This document shows, piece after piece, positions 45,232 through 57,070 of a DNA stretch of 64,000 nucleotides; position 1 is the first letter of the stretch; every line of letters begins with the position of its first letter. Origin of the DNA: Azolla caroliniana (Eukaryota > Polypodiophyta). The position numbers were made by a program, and so were the translations under genes. The notes beneath the pieces are model-generated. The model did not search any database and was not told where the DNA came from. It saw only the letters and a list, made by a program, of their open reading frames with translations. The stretch covers positions 13,640,001 through 13,704,000 of the forward strand of contig JBHGNT010000007.1 of the NCBI GenBank assembly GCA_043228905.1, given 5' to 3'.

Positions 45232-46320
45232 TTACTTTGCATTAATTTCGAGTTGAAATGGGTTTCCCGGCATTGGCCCGTGATACGGTTTAAGCTGGAA
45301 ACCATTTACCCATTTTGGTAAAATGTCGCTTGATAATGTACCCACTTGATACGTCCCATTCTTGCTATTGACAATCCACACTAGTCCTGTCCACCGAAAT
45401 CGTAATTTTCCCGACATTGCCCCATCTTAGTTTGGAATACTAGTACCGGTTTGCCAATTTCGAGATGTATTTCATTCTGACGTCTGTAACGATTTACAAA
45501 TGCCTTTGTTTGTCTTTGCTTGTGTTCCAAAGCTGACATGGCCTGTATTGTTTCTTCCTCGAATAGTAATAAGGCTTCTTTCCGAATTTGTTCCGACTGC
45601 ACTTTATTTAATTTTTCAGTTGCTTGTATTCGGAGTGTCGGAATTTGAAATTCTATTGGCATTACGACTTCTAATCCGAAAGCCATTTGGAAAGGAGTTG
45701 ATTTAATAGATGTCTTATAAGACGTCTGATATGCCCATAAAGCACTGTGAAGCTTTTGATCCCAATCTCTACGATTTTCATTGACTATCTTTTTTAGTGT
45801 TGTCTACAACGTTTTATTTGTCGATTCTGCTAATCCATTTGCTTGTGGATAGTGAGGAGTGCTCTTTTTATGAACCACCACGTAATATGTGGATAACTCA
45901 TGTACAATTTTATTAATAAAATGTATACCTTGATCGCTTACTAATTCTATCGGACACCCAAATCGACACCATATATTTTCATACAAATTTTTTGATGTTG
46001 ATGCTGCCGTATTGTCCTTGAGAGGTTTAGCTTCTACCCACTTTGTATAGTAATCTGTGACCGACAAAATACAATCCCCATTTTGAAATGGTTCCAATGC
46101 AAAACAAGTTGGAAAGGCATTCTGTCCTTTTCTGTGGGTTGCCCCAGTCTTTGACATAAATCACATTTTCGACAATAGTCCACTGCATCTTTCATTACTA
46201 TCGGCCACCATAGGCCACTGTTCCATATTTTTCGGGCTGTAGTTTCTTCGGCATAATGACCACTTGCAATACCACAATGAGATTCTCGCAGAATTATCGA
46301 TTTCTCAAATTTTCATTCTG
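45232..46320 (-). pseudogene. Gypsy-1 integrase
   Basis: Zinc-binding part with SGHYAEETTARKIW and CRKCDLCQRLG (about 46150-46270), core with CFALEPFQNGDCILSVTDYY and GCPIELVSDQGIHFINK plus PHYPQANGLAESTNK carrying the catalytic Glu. The C-terminal part has MAFGLEVVMPIEFQIP and a KLRFRWTGLVWIVN module near 45400. Frameshifts divide it into three frames. No chromodomain is seen. Confidence 0.85.
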
Positions 46321-47850
46321 TCCTTCTCCAAATTCCGTCTGCACCTTTATGATAGAGAGTATCATTCAAAAAACAGAAATTCTGACTACGAACAACTAAC
46401 CTTTTCCTTTCATCCGCCGATAGACGCTCGGGTGGTAACCCTGTCGTAAGAAAGATTGTCATCTCAGAGATCCAAGCATCCTTGCCTTCCTCATTTATTT
46501 CTTGTACCCATACTACTTCCACTCGTAAGAGTTGGCCATCTGGAAAATCATCTGGCACACCTATACCTTCTTCTCCCGACCCTAGTCGGCTAAGATAATC
46601 AGCAATCGCATGCTGTGCTCCTGGCCGATGTAAAATGTCAAACTCGAATTCTTGCAGTAATAATGTCCATCGTGCTAGCTTACCGGTTAATTCTTGTTTA
46701 GAGACCAAATAGAGAAGACCAGAATGATGGACATGGAATGTAAATTTCTTGCCCAAAAGGTAGTGGCGAAATTTATTGATACTATAAATCATTCCTAACG
46801 CTTCCCTCTCGGTTGTTTTCTTGCTGTCGAGAGTTTCCGACTAGCGTAATACACTAGTCTATACCAGTTTGGTTCGGATAACTGCATGAGTGCACTGCTG
46901 ATTGCTATATTAGATACATCAACGAACACATGGAAGGATTTATTCCAGTCAGGTGGTTGAACCACGGGAACTTTAGATAGCATTTTCTTGAGACACTCAT
47001 ACGCGTCCTGTTCTACACTTGTCCATTGAAAAAGAACTATATGCATCGCTGTGTGTAGAGGAATGGCCACATCCGCAAGATATCTAATCATCCTGCTATG
47101 CCATCTAATCTGCCCCAAGAACCGACTAAGGCCCTTAGCGTTTGTAGGTGGTGGTGCTTCTAATATGGTCCTGACCTGATCTGGGTCAACTGCAATTCCT
47201 TCTTGGCCGACAATATGGCCTAATAGTGTCCCACTAGTAACTCTGAACGCGCATTTTGCGGGATTCAAACTGAGCCGACCTTTTTGACATTGCTCCAAAC
47301 ATATTTGTAAATGTTCGAAATGTTCCACTTTTCGACTATACACGGCAAAATAATCTAGGAAAACTTGCATAAATGCGGGAATGTATTCCGCAAAGATTTC
47401 CTATATAACCCTTTGAAATGTGGCCGGAGCTGTTTTTAATCCGAACATCATTACTACTGCTACAAATACTCCCCATTCAATAACGAAGGTTGTCTTCTCT
47501 TGATCCTCCGGATGCATCCTTACTTGATTATATCCACTAAATCCATCCAGGAAACTATACATTTCATGACCAGCGACTACATCTAAAATCCCATCCGTAA
47601 ACGATAATGGAAATGCGTCCGTTACTGTTGCTACATTTAGTTTCTGATAGTCGACACATACTCGAATTTTTCCATTCTTTTTCGGAACAACTACAATCGG
47701 ACTTAGCCATGTAGCTTTTTTTACCAGTCGAATAAACGCTACTTTCAGGAGTTTATCTATTTCCTCTTTAACTTTAATTGCATGATTAGGATTTAAACGA
47801 TACCTACATTGTTGAACCGGTTTCGCATCTTTCTATAAGTTAATTTGGTG
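46313..47850 (-). pseudogene. Gypsy-1 reverse transcriptase and RNase H
   Basis: RT from LSPIVVVPKKNGKIRVCVDY (about 47690), TFVIEWGVFVAVVMMFGLKT, then the active-site region VFLDYFAVYS where the second Asp of the xxDD box is Tyr (codon at 47350-47352). The thumb contains FLGQIRWHSRMIRYLADV. RNase H follows after a frameshift near 46810: REALGMIYSINKFRHYLLG, then RWTLLLQEFEFDILHRPGAQ and IADYLSRLG. The missing Asp means this RT could not work even without the frameshifts. Confidence 0.87.
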
Positions 47851-48915
47851 TTGACAGAAAGCCAAATCTAGCCCTTTCATGTCTTCAAAAGACCACGCAA
47901 AAACATTTTTATATTGCTTTAGTAAGCCAAGTAACCTTTGTTTATCCGCGACGCTCATATCTTTAGCCACCAACACTGTTTTTGGTTCACACTCATCATC
48001 TTCTGCCAAATTTACTTCCTCCAATGCCGAAGCTTGAACCCGTTGAGATACCTTCATTTCTCTTTCGGTAGCTTCTTGCGGCATTCGGATTTCCTTCATT
48101 GTTTGCTCATCTAATGGTAATTCCTCTTGTGCATCCATGTACGATGTCAGGGTTTGTAATATGTCTACTTCGAACAAAGGGATAGTTTTTGGGTTATCAT
48201 TAAAATAATGATTTTCTTCGACCTCATCTAGTCCTTCCATCATATTTACGGCCTCCACATGAATTGGCAAACATTGTTTGCTCGTCGTAATCTTATTCTG
48301 AGTAGACACCCTGATTTTCGTCTTGCCTTTTTGGAATGTTAATAAATTCTGATTCCAGTTTTGCTTAATATTAGCAGTTTTTAACCATGGTCTACCTAAT
48401 AGCAAAGGATATGCTCCAGGGGCTTCCAAATGAAGCACCACTGCTGATATTTGAAAAGTGTGACCTCTTAATACGACATTCAGCTGCCGCAGCAACCTGA
48501 TTGGTTGTACCGTACTAGTATTAGCCATCCTTAGCCAAAATGGGCATGCTTCCCATTTGGTAATGCCAAGCTTATCACAAGTAGTTCTATTAATTACATT
48601 CACGCTTGAGCCACCATCGACAATAGCACCTTCTATTTCGTGCACATGGATTATTACTTTAATAGAAGGATTTTGCTCATCCATAATTGAACGATTATTA
48701 CTCGACTGATTATAGTGAATGTCTACTTGTTCCGTCCCTTTTTGGGCAATTAACGTCACCACTTTCTCTGTGAACCTAGGAACTAATTTGAGTAACCTTG
48801 TCAAAGGTAATGATACTTGGCAATCCGCCAAGATTTTCCAAGTTTCTTCTTGTTTTGGTACGGCCATAACTCCAGGCAATTCATTAGCTTGATTAATCTC
48901 ATTTTCTTGAAGCAC
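47833..48915 (-). pseudogene. Gypsy-1 aspartic protease region
   Basis: An open frame of 360 codons, the longest in the element. The retropepsin part is at about 48400-48700, with the active-site loop IVDGGSSVNVINRTT followed by LLGRPWLKTANI. The motif is D-G-G rather than D-S/T-G. Its end passes into the RT N-terminus (FAWSFEDMKGLDLAFCQHQI), followed by a stop before RT. Confidence 0.8.
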
Positions 48916-50300
48916 TCAAGACACATTGTTTTTATTTGCTTCTTCTACCCATTCCTTGGCTGCTTTCCGAACAACTTCCTGAATTTCCCACTCTGATTGT
49001 TTACTTTTACTTTTGGTGGTCACTTGCTGAATTTCCGGCATGACCATATGCACAGCCGGTGTTTTTCCTTTTCCTTTAGATGGACATTGATTTGCATAAT
49101 GGCCCTCCTGCATAATGTTCCACTCTCTTCGCCTCGCGCAAACTGATGATTTCCATCTTCATTAGAGTCTGAGGTTTGTTGAAATTGTCGTGACGCTTTT
49201 TGCTTATAGAATTTTTTATTCTTATAGAGATTTTGTTTAAACTGTCCTCCATTGTTTTGTTGATAGTCGTTATCTTGTGCCGCCGAAAAATCTTGATTCT
49301 GTTGATAATTATTTTGTCGAGCGGTTTCTTGGTACCCATTATTGAATATTTGTCGGTTATTCTCGTACCCATTTTCCGGAAAAAATTACCATACCGGTGT
49401 CGTTGTTTTGTTAAGAAGATTATATTCACATTGCTCGACCGAATGAAGTTTAGAATGATATATTGTGCAATGTGTTCGCAAACTACATTCTATTGCCGAA
49501 TGCCCAGTATTCAAACAAGTCGTACATTGAATTGCTTGCCGAAACTGCAACTCCTCCCGAGTTGGCGACGTATGATGTAATGCCGACATATCCATACTCT
49601 TTATATTTTTCGGATTCCGGCCCATAGTGATTGCTTTATCAATCACTTGCTTGATCGTCTGATTCCGGAAATCGAACACTACCAATGTTCGCAATGGTTC
49701 ACGAATTGCATCAAGGAATACATCCTTCAATTCATTGTTCGGAATAGGCCTGGAAATTTGGAGTTGTCAATTCTGAAAACGGATGACAAATTGAGACACC
49801 GTTTCATGTGGCTCTTGATACAACGCATAAAATTGCGCTATCAGATCCTTTTGAGGAATCTGACGATGAAATAATTGGAGAAATTTGGTATTTAACTGTT
49901 CAAATGTTTTGAACGCACAGAAACCATTTTGCGCAAACCAATTAGCGGACTGACCATCTAATGACAAAACAAACTTAACAATTTTAGATTTATCTTCGGC
50001 TATTGCACTGTTGTTGTCAAGAAATCCCTAACATGCGCTTTTGCATCAACACCTTCCCGAAATTTAGAATACGGGTAAGGCATATTGTCTTCACTCTAGA
50101 TATCGTAAAATGCTATCTCCTCCTCCTGATTCTCGTCTGACTAACAATCAGTTAAATCAGGGAGCGCAGACCACCTTCTACTTGTTTCTGGGTGTAACTC
50201 TACAACTGAATCTTTTTCTAGTATCTTCGTAATCGGACGTGTACGAGGACGTTTACAGTTGATTGGTGTATCTGGACCAGAAGACATCAATTCAACTTGT
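48916..50300 (-). pseudogene. Gypsy-1 gag
   Basis: Starts near 50290 (MSSGPDTPINCKRPRTRP). It passes YPYSKFREGVDAKAHVRDFL (about 50020-50080), SLDGQSANWFAQNGF, LNTKFLQLFHRQIPQKDL, ETVSQFVIRFQN and a Cys/His-rich part with CTTCLNTGHSAIEC, then a final knuckle-like HYANQCPSKGKGK near 49080. These are typical retrotransposon gag features. Broken by stops around 50030, 50140 and 49130. Confidence 0.82.
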
Positions 50301-50345
50301 TCTCTGCTAGCTACAGATGTAACTGGGTGTGCCAAAATTATACTG

Positions 50346-50737
50346 TGTTGTTTGGTCCACAATAACTATTGTCGACACAGTATAGGACGAACGTTGCTCA
50401 CCAAATGTTCTATCAATGAATTGTGGTTTAGACGAATAGATACTACACTGGTTGTAAACTTATCAATGTTCAGTAGGCATCGAGATCGCTATTTACGTAA
50501 TAAGTTATAATAGAAAGGAAATAGATTGACAGAGCGTTTTGTACATAGAGATTTCCTAAACTAACTTTATATTACTAAATAAAACGATGTCTATTTACAC
50601 TGCCTTCGGTTCCTTTTATAGGCAACCAGAAGGACTTCCTCATCAAGAAAACATATTGCCAAACATGGCAAGAACTACAAAATCTTTCACTAACTTATAA
50701 TTTCAATTTTACTTCGGCCATATACTGACTCATCAAA
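50346..50737 (-). mobile_element. Gypsy-1 5' LTR, truncated
   Basis: Matches 40705 to about 41092, but the outermost roughly 65 bases are missing and Gypsy-2 sequence begins instead. The flanking target duplication is lost, which points to a deletion or recombination at 50737. Confidence 0.88.
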
Positions 50738-50831
50738 ACATGATCTGCTCGATTGAAACTTGAAGGCCCCTGCGGGTGAATTTCGGAAGAGGGGGAATGA
50801 AGAAATCTATGGAAGATGTTGACGGACTCAT

Positions 50832-51960
50832 GTGGATGCGATGCACAATGCTGCAACGACCAGAATAAGAGTCAGGAAAGACAAAAATGAAGCTGCGAAA
50901 GGGGGAGCAAAATTTTGGTCTTCCGTTCTCGAGTATGAGAAGATGGGGAAGGTCACATCGAATGAGGTAGAGCTTGCGGACCGAAGCGTGCGAAGCATAA
51001 CCGGGTCGTCGGATCTGGTGGATGACAACACCATACTCGCGGAAGTGATGTGCGACAACCACGAGGTGTTCGTCAAAGAAAAGAGAAAAAGAATAGAAGA
51101 ACAAGACCCATCAAAAAGACATGAAACAAGGAACGCAAAAAAGAAAGAAGATGCCGAAACAAGTCGAAGAAACGGTTCGGCCCGTGAAGATTGGTGTTGA
51201 AGACCCCACTCGAAAGACAAGGACTATGCCTACTTATAAGCTAAGGTCGGACATAGAGCAGATGACAGACCTGAAGAAGATTCTCGAGGAATGCGTTCTT
51301 GATAGCCAGGTGACTTTGTCCTTAAGGGTACTACTCAGCATTACGAAGGAGTTCCACGACACGATCGTGGACCTTGTAAAGAGAAAAAGGCAACAATCAG
51401 ATGAAGAAGAAGAGAAGCCACTAAAAGCGAAAGCAAATGCCATAACGATGGTAAGAGACGAAGTTGATGAAGAAATGGTGGACAACTACTATACTCGATC
51501 TCATTTGGCACGAGCAACAACAGAAACGCCTGTGAAGATCGGGGATAAGAAAGAGACCGTGGTAGCCTTGACCGACCACGGCTCGAAGATCAACCTCATG
51601 TCAACTGACTTCTACAAAAAAGGAAGATGGCCAATAAATACAAATCACGGATGGAAGATTCGCGCAGCATCCAGCGACGGCGGAGGACTTGTACGGAGCT
51701 TGTCCCAATGTTAAAGTTGCAATCGAGGATGTGGAGATGGATCAACACTTCTTCGTGCAAGAATTGGTGTCGCATCCTATCATCCTAGGACAACCGTATA
51801 TCACATCATCTCGGATGGAAACCAAAGTGTTCGACAATGGTGCGGCATTTGCTCAAATAAAGAGTCTTTACAACAAAAGATCTGTTCAATTCCTAATGGT
51901 GCAAGCTAATCATGAAAGAAATCGAGATAGTCTTGGAGGCGAATCCTCGGATTTTTAGAA
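50832..51960 (+). pseudogene. Gypsy-2 gag-like and protease region
   Basis: The first frame (50832-51200) is a charged gag-like sequence without a clear knuckle. From 51121 the next frame gives YKLRSDIEQMTDLKKILEE, a region found upstream of the protease, then VVALTDHGSKINLMSTDFYK and WPINTNHGWKIRAAS. After a shift near 51690, MDQHFFVQELVSHPIILGQP and YITSSRMETKVF complete the retropepsin fold. The catalytic loop reads D-H-G. The same family is present in inverted form at 11148-11580. Confidence 0.8.
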
Positions 51961-52128
51961 CGGACTATTGGAGCATGGGGCACAAATAGTCTGAGCAATC
52001 ACAAGTCTCCACAAGTAAATAGAGCACGTGGATTGTGAGGAGAAGCAACATGTGTCACACCTAGTGGCGCATGTAAACTAGTACTACCCCACAAGAAGGA
52101 CAAGCGTCGGATACAAGATTTCGAGAAG

Positions 52129-53207
52129 ATGCTGAAAGAAGAAAACATAATAGAAGAAGAAGAGTTCGTGACTCATATTATGGAAGAAGCCTCATTTAAC
52201 GACACCATCGGCAAAATCAAGGCCATTGTGGACTTGAGCTATCTTCACGACCCACGAATGATTTTGGTTAACTCCGTCAACATGTACGCTATCATCGATG
52301 AATACTATCGTGGCATCTTGATGGAGGAAGTTGAAGTCAACACAAAATATAAAACGGTGGATAAGAAGATCAAGCCAGTTGCGGTTCCGCTACTGGAAGA
52401 TAGCTGGCAAAAGATGAAGGAAGTCGCTAATGATCCAAGCTTAAGGAATCCAAAGACAATAGGTCATGTCTTCACCGAAGAGATGAAAAGAAAGCTACAA
52501 GTTGGAAAGGAGGATTTCCTCCTCCCTGAAGAGGAGCGAAAGTTTCGTGAAATGCTTGAAAGGCATGGGAAAGCTTCGCGTTCTCTCCCTAAGAAATCGG
52601 ATGTGCCGACCCAAAGATTATAGAGCCGATGGTGATCTTCACGGTGTCGCATGTGCCTTGGAATTTGAAACTGATACCAGTTCCAAAAGCGCACCTTCCG
52701 AAGCTGATCGAGCTCTTAAAGAAGAAAGTGAATATGGGTATTCTAGAACCGTCGAATGCTCCTTACTCTAATAGGTGGTTCACGGTACCAAAGAAGAATG
52801 GATCATTGCGATTCATCCAAGATCTTCAACTCGTCAACAAGGTGACAATTCGAAATGTTGGAATCGATCCGAGCGTGGACGAATTTGCCGAGGCGTTTGC
52901 GGGCCAGTCCATCTACTCCATTGGTGATCTCTACTCCGGATATGACCAATTCCAATTGGCGATTGACAGTCGTGACAAAACAACCATGAGGACTCCGATC
53001 GGGCTCGTGCGGATGTGTACCTTACCTCAAGGTGCAACGAACTCGATGGCTCATATGGTGAATGCCATGAACAAGGTCTTGAAGGATTGCATCCCGGACA
53101 TCACGATGCCATGCTTGGATGATATTCCGATAAAAGGATGTTCGGATGAGGAGAAAGATGAATCGAAAGATAAGGAAGGGTGTAAAAGTTTGTTGCGGAT
53201 AATATGA
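52129..53207 (+). pseudogene. Gypsy-2 reverse transcriptase
   Basis: Upstream frame to about 52620, then, after a frameshift, HVPWNLKLIPVPKAHLPKLI, ILEPSNAPYSNRWFTVPKKN, GSLRFIQDLQLVNKVTIRN, YSIGDLYSGYDQFQLAI, MRTPIGLVRMCTLPQGATNS and the active site MPCLDDIPIKG (Leu-Asp-Asp at 53115-53123). The box is CLDD instead of the YxDD of most gypsy RTs. The blocks VDEFAEAFAGQS and TLPQGATN fit a distinct RT group. Confidence 0.88.
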
Positions 53208-54049
53208 AAGATTGCAAGAAGGTGTTTCAAAGGCTCGAAGATGCGAATTTGACATTTTCGGGAGAGAAATCTGCATTCGAGCAACCAGAGATCTTGGTGG
53301 TAGGTCACTTATGTGGAGCATACGGCCGGATGCCTTCGCCATCAAAGGTGAACGCGATCCAGGACATGAAAAAAGAATGCGTAAACCAAATGGAGGTTCA
53401 AAGGTTCCTTGGAGCATGCGCATTTTACCATATTTGGATTCCGCACTACGCCCATGTCGCCGAGCCTTTATATGGATTGCTAAAGAAAAGAATGAAGTTC
53501 GAATGGCGAGACGAGCGCATGAACTCGATGTGAAGATTGAAGAAACTACTTCTTGAAGCTCCAACACTAAGAAAAGCCGACTATACCGAAGGAAAGCGAA
53601 TTTATGTGACTATAGATACAAGCCCAACCGGAATCGGGTGGGTCATCAACCAAGAAGGAGAAGATAATGCGCGGTATGCCATCCGGTTCGGAGCAAAAGT
53701 TCTCAGCGAACGGCAACAAAGATACACCCAAGTCAAGCGGGAACTTTGGGGTATTGTGTCGGTAGTGAAGCCGGACAAAGATTACCTGATGGGGTCGGAA
53801 GTGATAATAGAGACAGATTGTCTCCCAATCCTCAGAATGATATGGGGATGTGCGACCCCAGATCTAGCTATGCTAAGGTGGATCGCCTATATCAAATCTT
53901 TAAGCCCAGAGACCCGCCACATTGCAGGCAAGAAGGATGACATGGCTGATATGATGTCAAGAGCAAGATTTGAAAGTGAAAGTGACATGGTTTCAGAAGA
54001 TGAAGATGTCACCCTCAACTTCTTCAAGATGGCTCGATTATCGGCGTAG
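53204..54049 (+). pseudogene. Gypsy-2 RT connection and RNase H
   Basis: The connection part contains EVQRFLGACAFYHIWIPHYA. RNase H from about 53537 shows the acidic set YVTIDTSPTG, QVKRELWGI and IIETDCLPIL, and ends HIAGKKDDMADMMSRAR. One shift lies near 53530. It otherwise looks well preserved. Confidence 0.87.
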
Positions 54050-54102
54050 GACAAGGACACACTAACCCTCCACACCTTCAATGAGGATGAGTACGAAGGA
54101 GA

Positions 54103-55371
54103 GTGGTTACTGATCGACAGATTCTTAAGAACAATGACGACAGATGCTTCGTTGACAAAGGAGGCTCTACGAATCCGGAAGAAAGCTTATCGATACTTCC
54201 TGAAGGGAGGCTTCCTTTGGCAACACCCAAAAAGAAGGACGGGAATACCACGCCGAGTGGTGGTGAAGAAAGAAGAGCAAGTGACATTGATGACCGAATT
54301 CCACGAGAGTGATTGGGCAGGTCATAGAGGAACATGGACGACGTTCGAAAAGTTGAAGGAAAAGTACTAGTGGCCAAGCATGTACAAAGATGTACTCCAT
54401 TTCGTGTCCACATGCGAAACTTGCCAAGTACATTCCAACATACGTCATCGTGATGAGCTACGACCAACATACCCACTCACCATACACTTCAAATGGATGG
54501 TTGATCTGGTCTCGATGCCAATGGGAGTGGGACAAATGAAGTACTTAGTGTTGGCAAGAGAAGACTTGACAAATCAAGTGGAAGGGCGGGCCTTGACAAA
54601 TAAGACGACGTTAGTTGTTTGCAAATTTCTACTTGAAGAGGTTGTCTGCCGATACGGATGTATGGGGAAGATAGTCACCGACCGAGGGGAGTTGGACGCA
54701 AACGAAGCAACAGAGCATTTCGAACGACTAGGCGTGAAGCTCTCCCTCATGACTGCCTACAATCCAGAAGCGAATGGGAAGATCGAGCAAGGGCATGGAC
54801 CCATCGTCAAAGCCATCATACGAGCATGCAACGGTCGAGTAAGGAATTGGCCATGACTATTGCCCTATGCCTTGTGGGCCGACTGAACGACACACAGCTC
54901 GGTGACAGGGTATATGCCAACGAAGCTTATGTATGGACAAAAGTCGGTGATACCCATCAAAAGGACGATCGCCTCATGGGTAGCGATACCATGGGAGAAC
55001 GAGATGAGCCGAGAAGGATTATGAGCGGCATGGATAAGGCAACTTGAAAGGAGACCTGAAGATCTAGAACATGCGCGAAAAATGATGGAGGCAGTCCGAG
55101 TGAAGAACAAAATTCGGTTCGACAAGACGCATCGACTGCATCCCGAGAAGATCGAAGAAGGAGATTGGGTATTGGTCTACGACAACAGCCTTGATATTCA
55201 ACACAGTACAACAAGACAGTTCGCAAGAAGATGGTTCGGACCGTATGTGGTGATAAGTGCCAATGACAATGCCACATACCACCTTGCGGAGCTAGATGGA
55301 TCAAGGTTGGCCATACCCATTGTGGGAAAAAGAGTAAAGTTTTTTCAAGAAAAGACAAGACGAGGATCCTA
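54103..55371 (+). pseudogene. Gypsy-2 integrase
   Basis: The HHCC zinc domain is HESDWAGHRG and CETCQ. The DDE core shows WMVDLVSMPMG, GKIVTDRGELDANEA and YNPEANGKIEQGHG. The C-terminal part, after a shift near 54855, reads DWVLVYDNSLDIQHSTTRQF and RRWFGPYVV. A stop interrupts before WPSMYKDVL at 54368. The final stop is at 55369-55371; no chromodomain is seen. Confidence 0.87.
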
Positions 55372-55934
55372 ACCTCGATCACCTCGACGATGAAGATACT
55401 ACGACGGATGTGAATGAGGACGTCGTGGAATCTGATTGATCACCGTAGCCGAAATCTCACACTCTCTCTTCTTGGCACGTACTAGAGGACGTGCGGTTTG
55501 GTGGGGGTGGATGTCATGAAGATTTTCGGCAATGGTCTAAAAATCACATAAAACGAACGAAATTGAGTGTGATTCATATAAAACAATAATAGTGAAGATA
55601 CTAATTTTAAGTAAGTTTAATATCTTAGTAGAAAAAGATAGAGGTCTTGAAGAGCTTTCAGATACACTTTACTACATAAGAAACGGACATCTAAGTGTCA
55701 ACTTATGTGGGTAGGAAATTTGCAAAGACAAAGAGAAAATTAAAATTGTGAGATATCCCACATAGACAGGAAATAAGGATCTCACCATATATAAGGTAGA
55801 GCAAAAGCTATTATCTTTTTGTCTATGTGTGGAGCATGGAGAGTTCAAGGTGACTTGAACTAAGCTATTGGATGAATGGGTGTGGCCTGACTACTTGCAA
55901 AGGTTTTGGCCAACCAAAACCGGACCGGCGACAG

Positions 55935-56060
55935 AGCCAGTGGCAACCGGCATCTGGCGACGGAACCGGGATTCGACGACTGAACGGTAACTAGCATCCG
56001 GTGATGGAACCGAGATTCGGCGACCGAACAGTAACCGGTATCCGGCAACCGGTAACCGGC
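55935..56060. repeat. CCGG-rich 44-bp repeat, about 2.6 copies
   Basis: Two full units and a partial, beginning AACCGGCATC and AACTAGCATC. Style and words (GGAACCGG, CCGGTATCCGG) resemble the minisatellites in the copia LTRs. Confidence 0.8.
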
Positions 56061-56067
56061 GGCTAGA

Positions 56068-56172
56068 TGGATAAATAAATAAATATTTATACATATACAC
56101 AAGGAGGGAAAGTAAGGATTTGAACCTTGCACCTCCAAGTTGAGAGTCAACAGATTTACCACTAAGCCAACA
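56068..56172 (-). mobile_element. tRNA-derived SINE
   Basis: Minus strand: A box TGGCTTAGTGG (plus 56159-56169), B box GGTTCAAATCC (plus 56116-56126), with GTTGACTC between them and GGTGCAA leading into the B box, as in the copy at 14.86 kb. It ends in a TTTATTTATTTA-type tail. It lies within the LTR of Gypsy-2. Confidence 0.7.
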
Positions 56173-56723
56173 CATTTTCTCAGAATTATATTTTTATCAT
56201 TGTAACTTTAGATGTATATTCTCATACATGAGAGCTAAAGTGAGTGACATGGTTATCATGCACCACATGTAATACATGAGTGCCAAATGGCAAACATGCA
56301 TTTTATGCATGTCTTGTACCCTCAAATGCATGAGGCCATCTATAAAAGAGGGGAGGAAAAAGATGAAAGGACTAATGTAAAATATTTGGATGATCAAATA
56401 AGAGACTTGTAACCCTATTGTTGATGTATCTTCTCTCTCAAATCTAAAATCAAGAGTTAAATCTTTATTTCAGTATCTCTCTCTTACCATATCAATCTCT
56501 CTCAATCTATCTTAAATACTTTCTCGCTAAAACTAGCATAAACTTCGAATCCTTCCGGTCCAGAACCCCGGCGATTCCGCCTCACGATCGGCGCCTAGTG
56601 ACGGATCTTCACGATACCGGTTAAGAACATGGCCTACCCTTAGTCCTTTAGGGTAGGTATCAAGGTGATCATGGTGCAAGGGGGTAGGGATACACATAAC
56701 CCGCTGGACGTAGTGACTTATAT

Positions 56724-57070
56724 TGTTAGAACGTATTATCTAAGGGACTGAACGGGAGACGGCTTCAACCGAGCTCCTCATGTGCGTAACTATGCACCAC
56801 GTACTTACCTTATATGCTTACGCTTATGCAGTCACATAGAGATAACAAGGAATAGACAAGAGATACAATATCAGGGAGACAGAACTCTATTAATGACTAT
56901 GCTCAAAAAGGCGCTAGCTATTACACTATTCTTTTGCCCTTTATATACACAGGGCTTAGTCAGTTATGCTTCCTATGTGAACCATTGCACGTGTTACTTA
57001 CCGCTCCTAGTATAATAATACATTTCTTTCCCATGCATTATTTACATTTTTCCACCTCTAACACACAACA
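56724..57070 (-). mobile_element. Gypsy-3 3' LTR
   Basis: Minus strand TGTTGTGTGTTAGAGG to TTCTAACA with TATA box GTATATAAAGGGC (about plus 56936-56948). It is related to the LTR at 38523-38909. The coding relic at 57.1-57.96 kb ends directly before it. Confidence 0.6.

Larger units (their letters stand above)
41157..50345 (-). mobile_element. Gypsy-1 interior (Ty3/gypsy with extra 3' ORF)
   Basis: Minus-strand element body with gag, protease, RT, RNase H, integrase, then about 3 kb of extra sense coding before the 3' LTR. An 823-bp solo LTR interrupts the 3' ORF. All domains carry stops or frameshifts. A large gypsy with an additional ORF after pol recalls the Tat/Athila part of plant gypsy elements, but the extra ORF was not recognised. 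Confidence 0.9.
50738..55509 (+). mobile_element. Gypsy-2 body (Ty3/gypsy, no 5' LTR)
   Basis: Plus-strand gypsy element with gag-like and protease frames, RT, RNase H, integrase and a polypurine tract leading into an LTR at 55510. The 5' end is missing, replaced by the Gypsy-1 LTR break. Broken in several places, though the coding parts are better preserved than in most elements here. Confidence 0.9.
55510..56545 (+). mobile_element. Gypsy-2 3' LTR (right end uncertain)
   Basis: Follows the polypurine tract GGTTTGGTGGGGGTGGA and opens TGTCATGAAG. Two TATA-like boxes are present, CATATATAAGG (about 55788) and CTATAAAAGAGG (56339-56350). It contains a CCGG-rich 44-bp repeat and a SINE. The 3' end is set only roughly. 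Confidence 0.6.
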
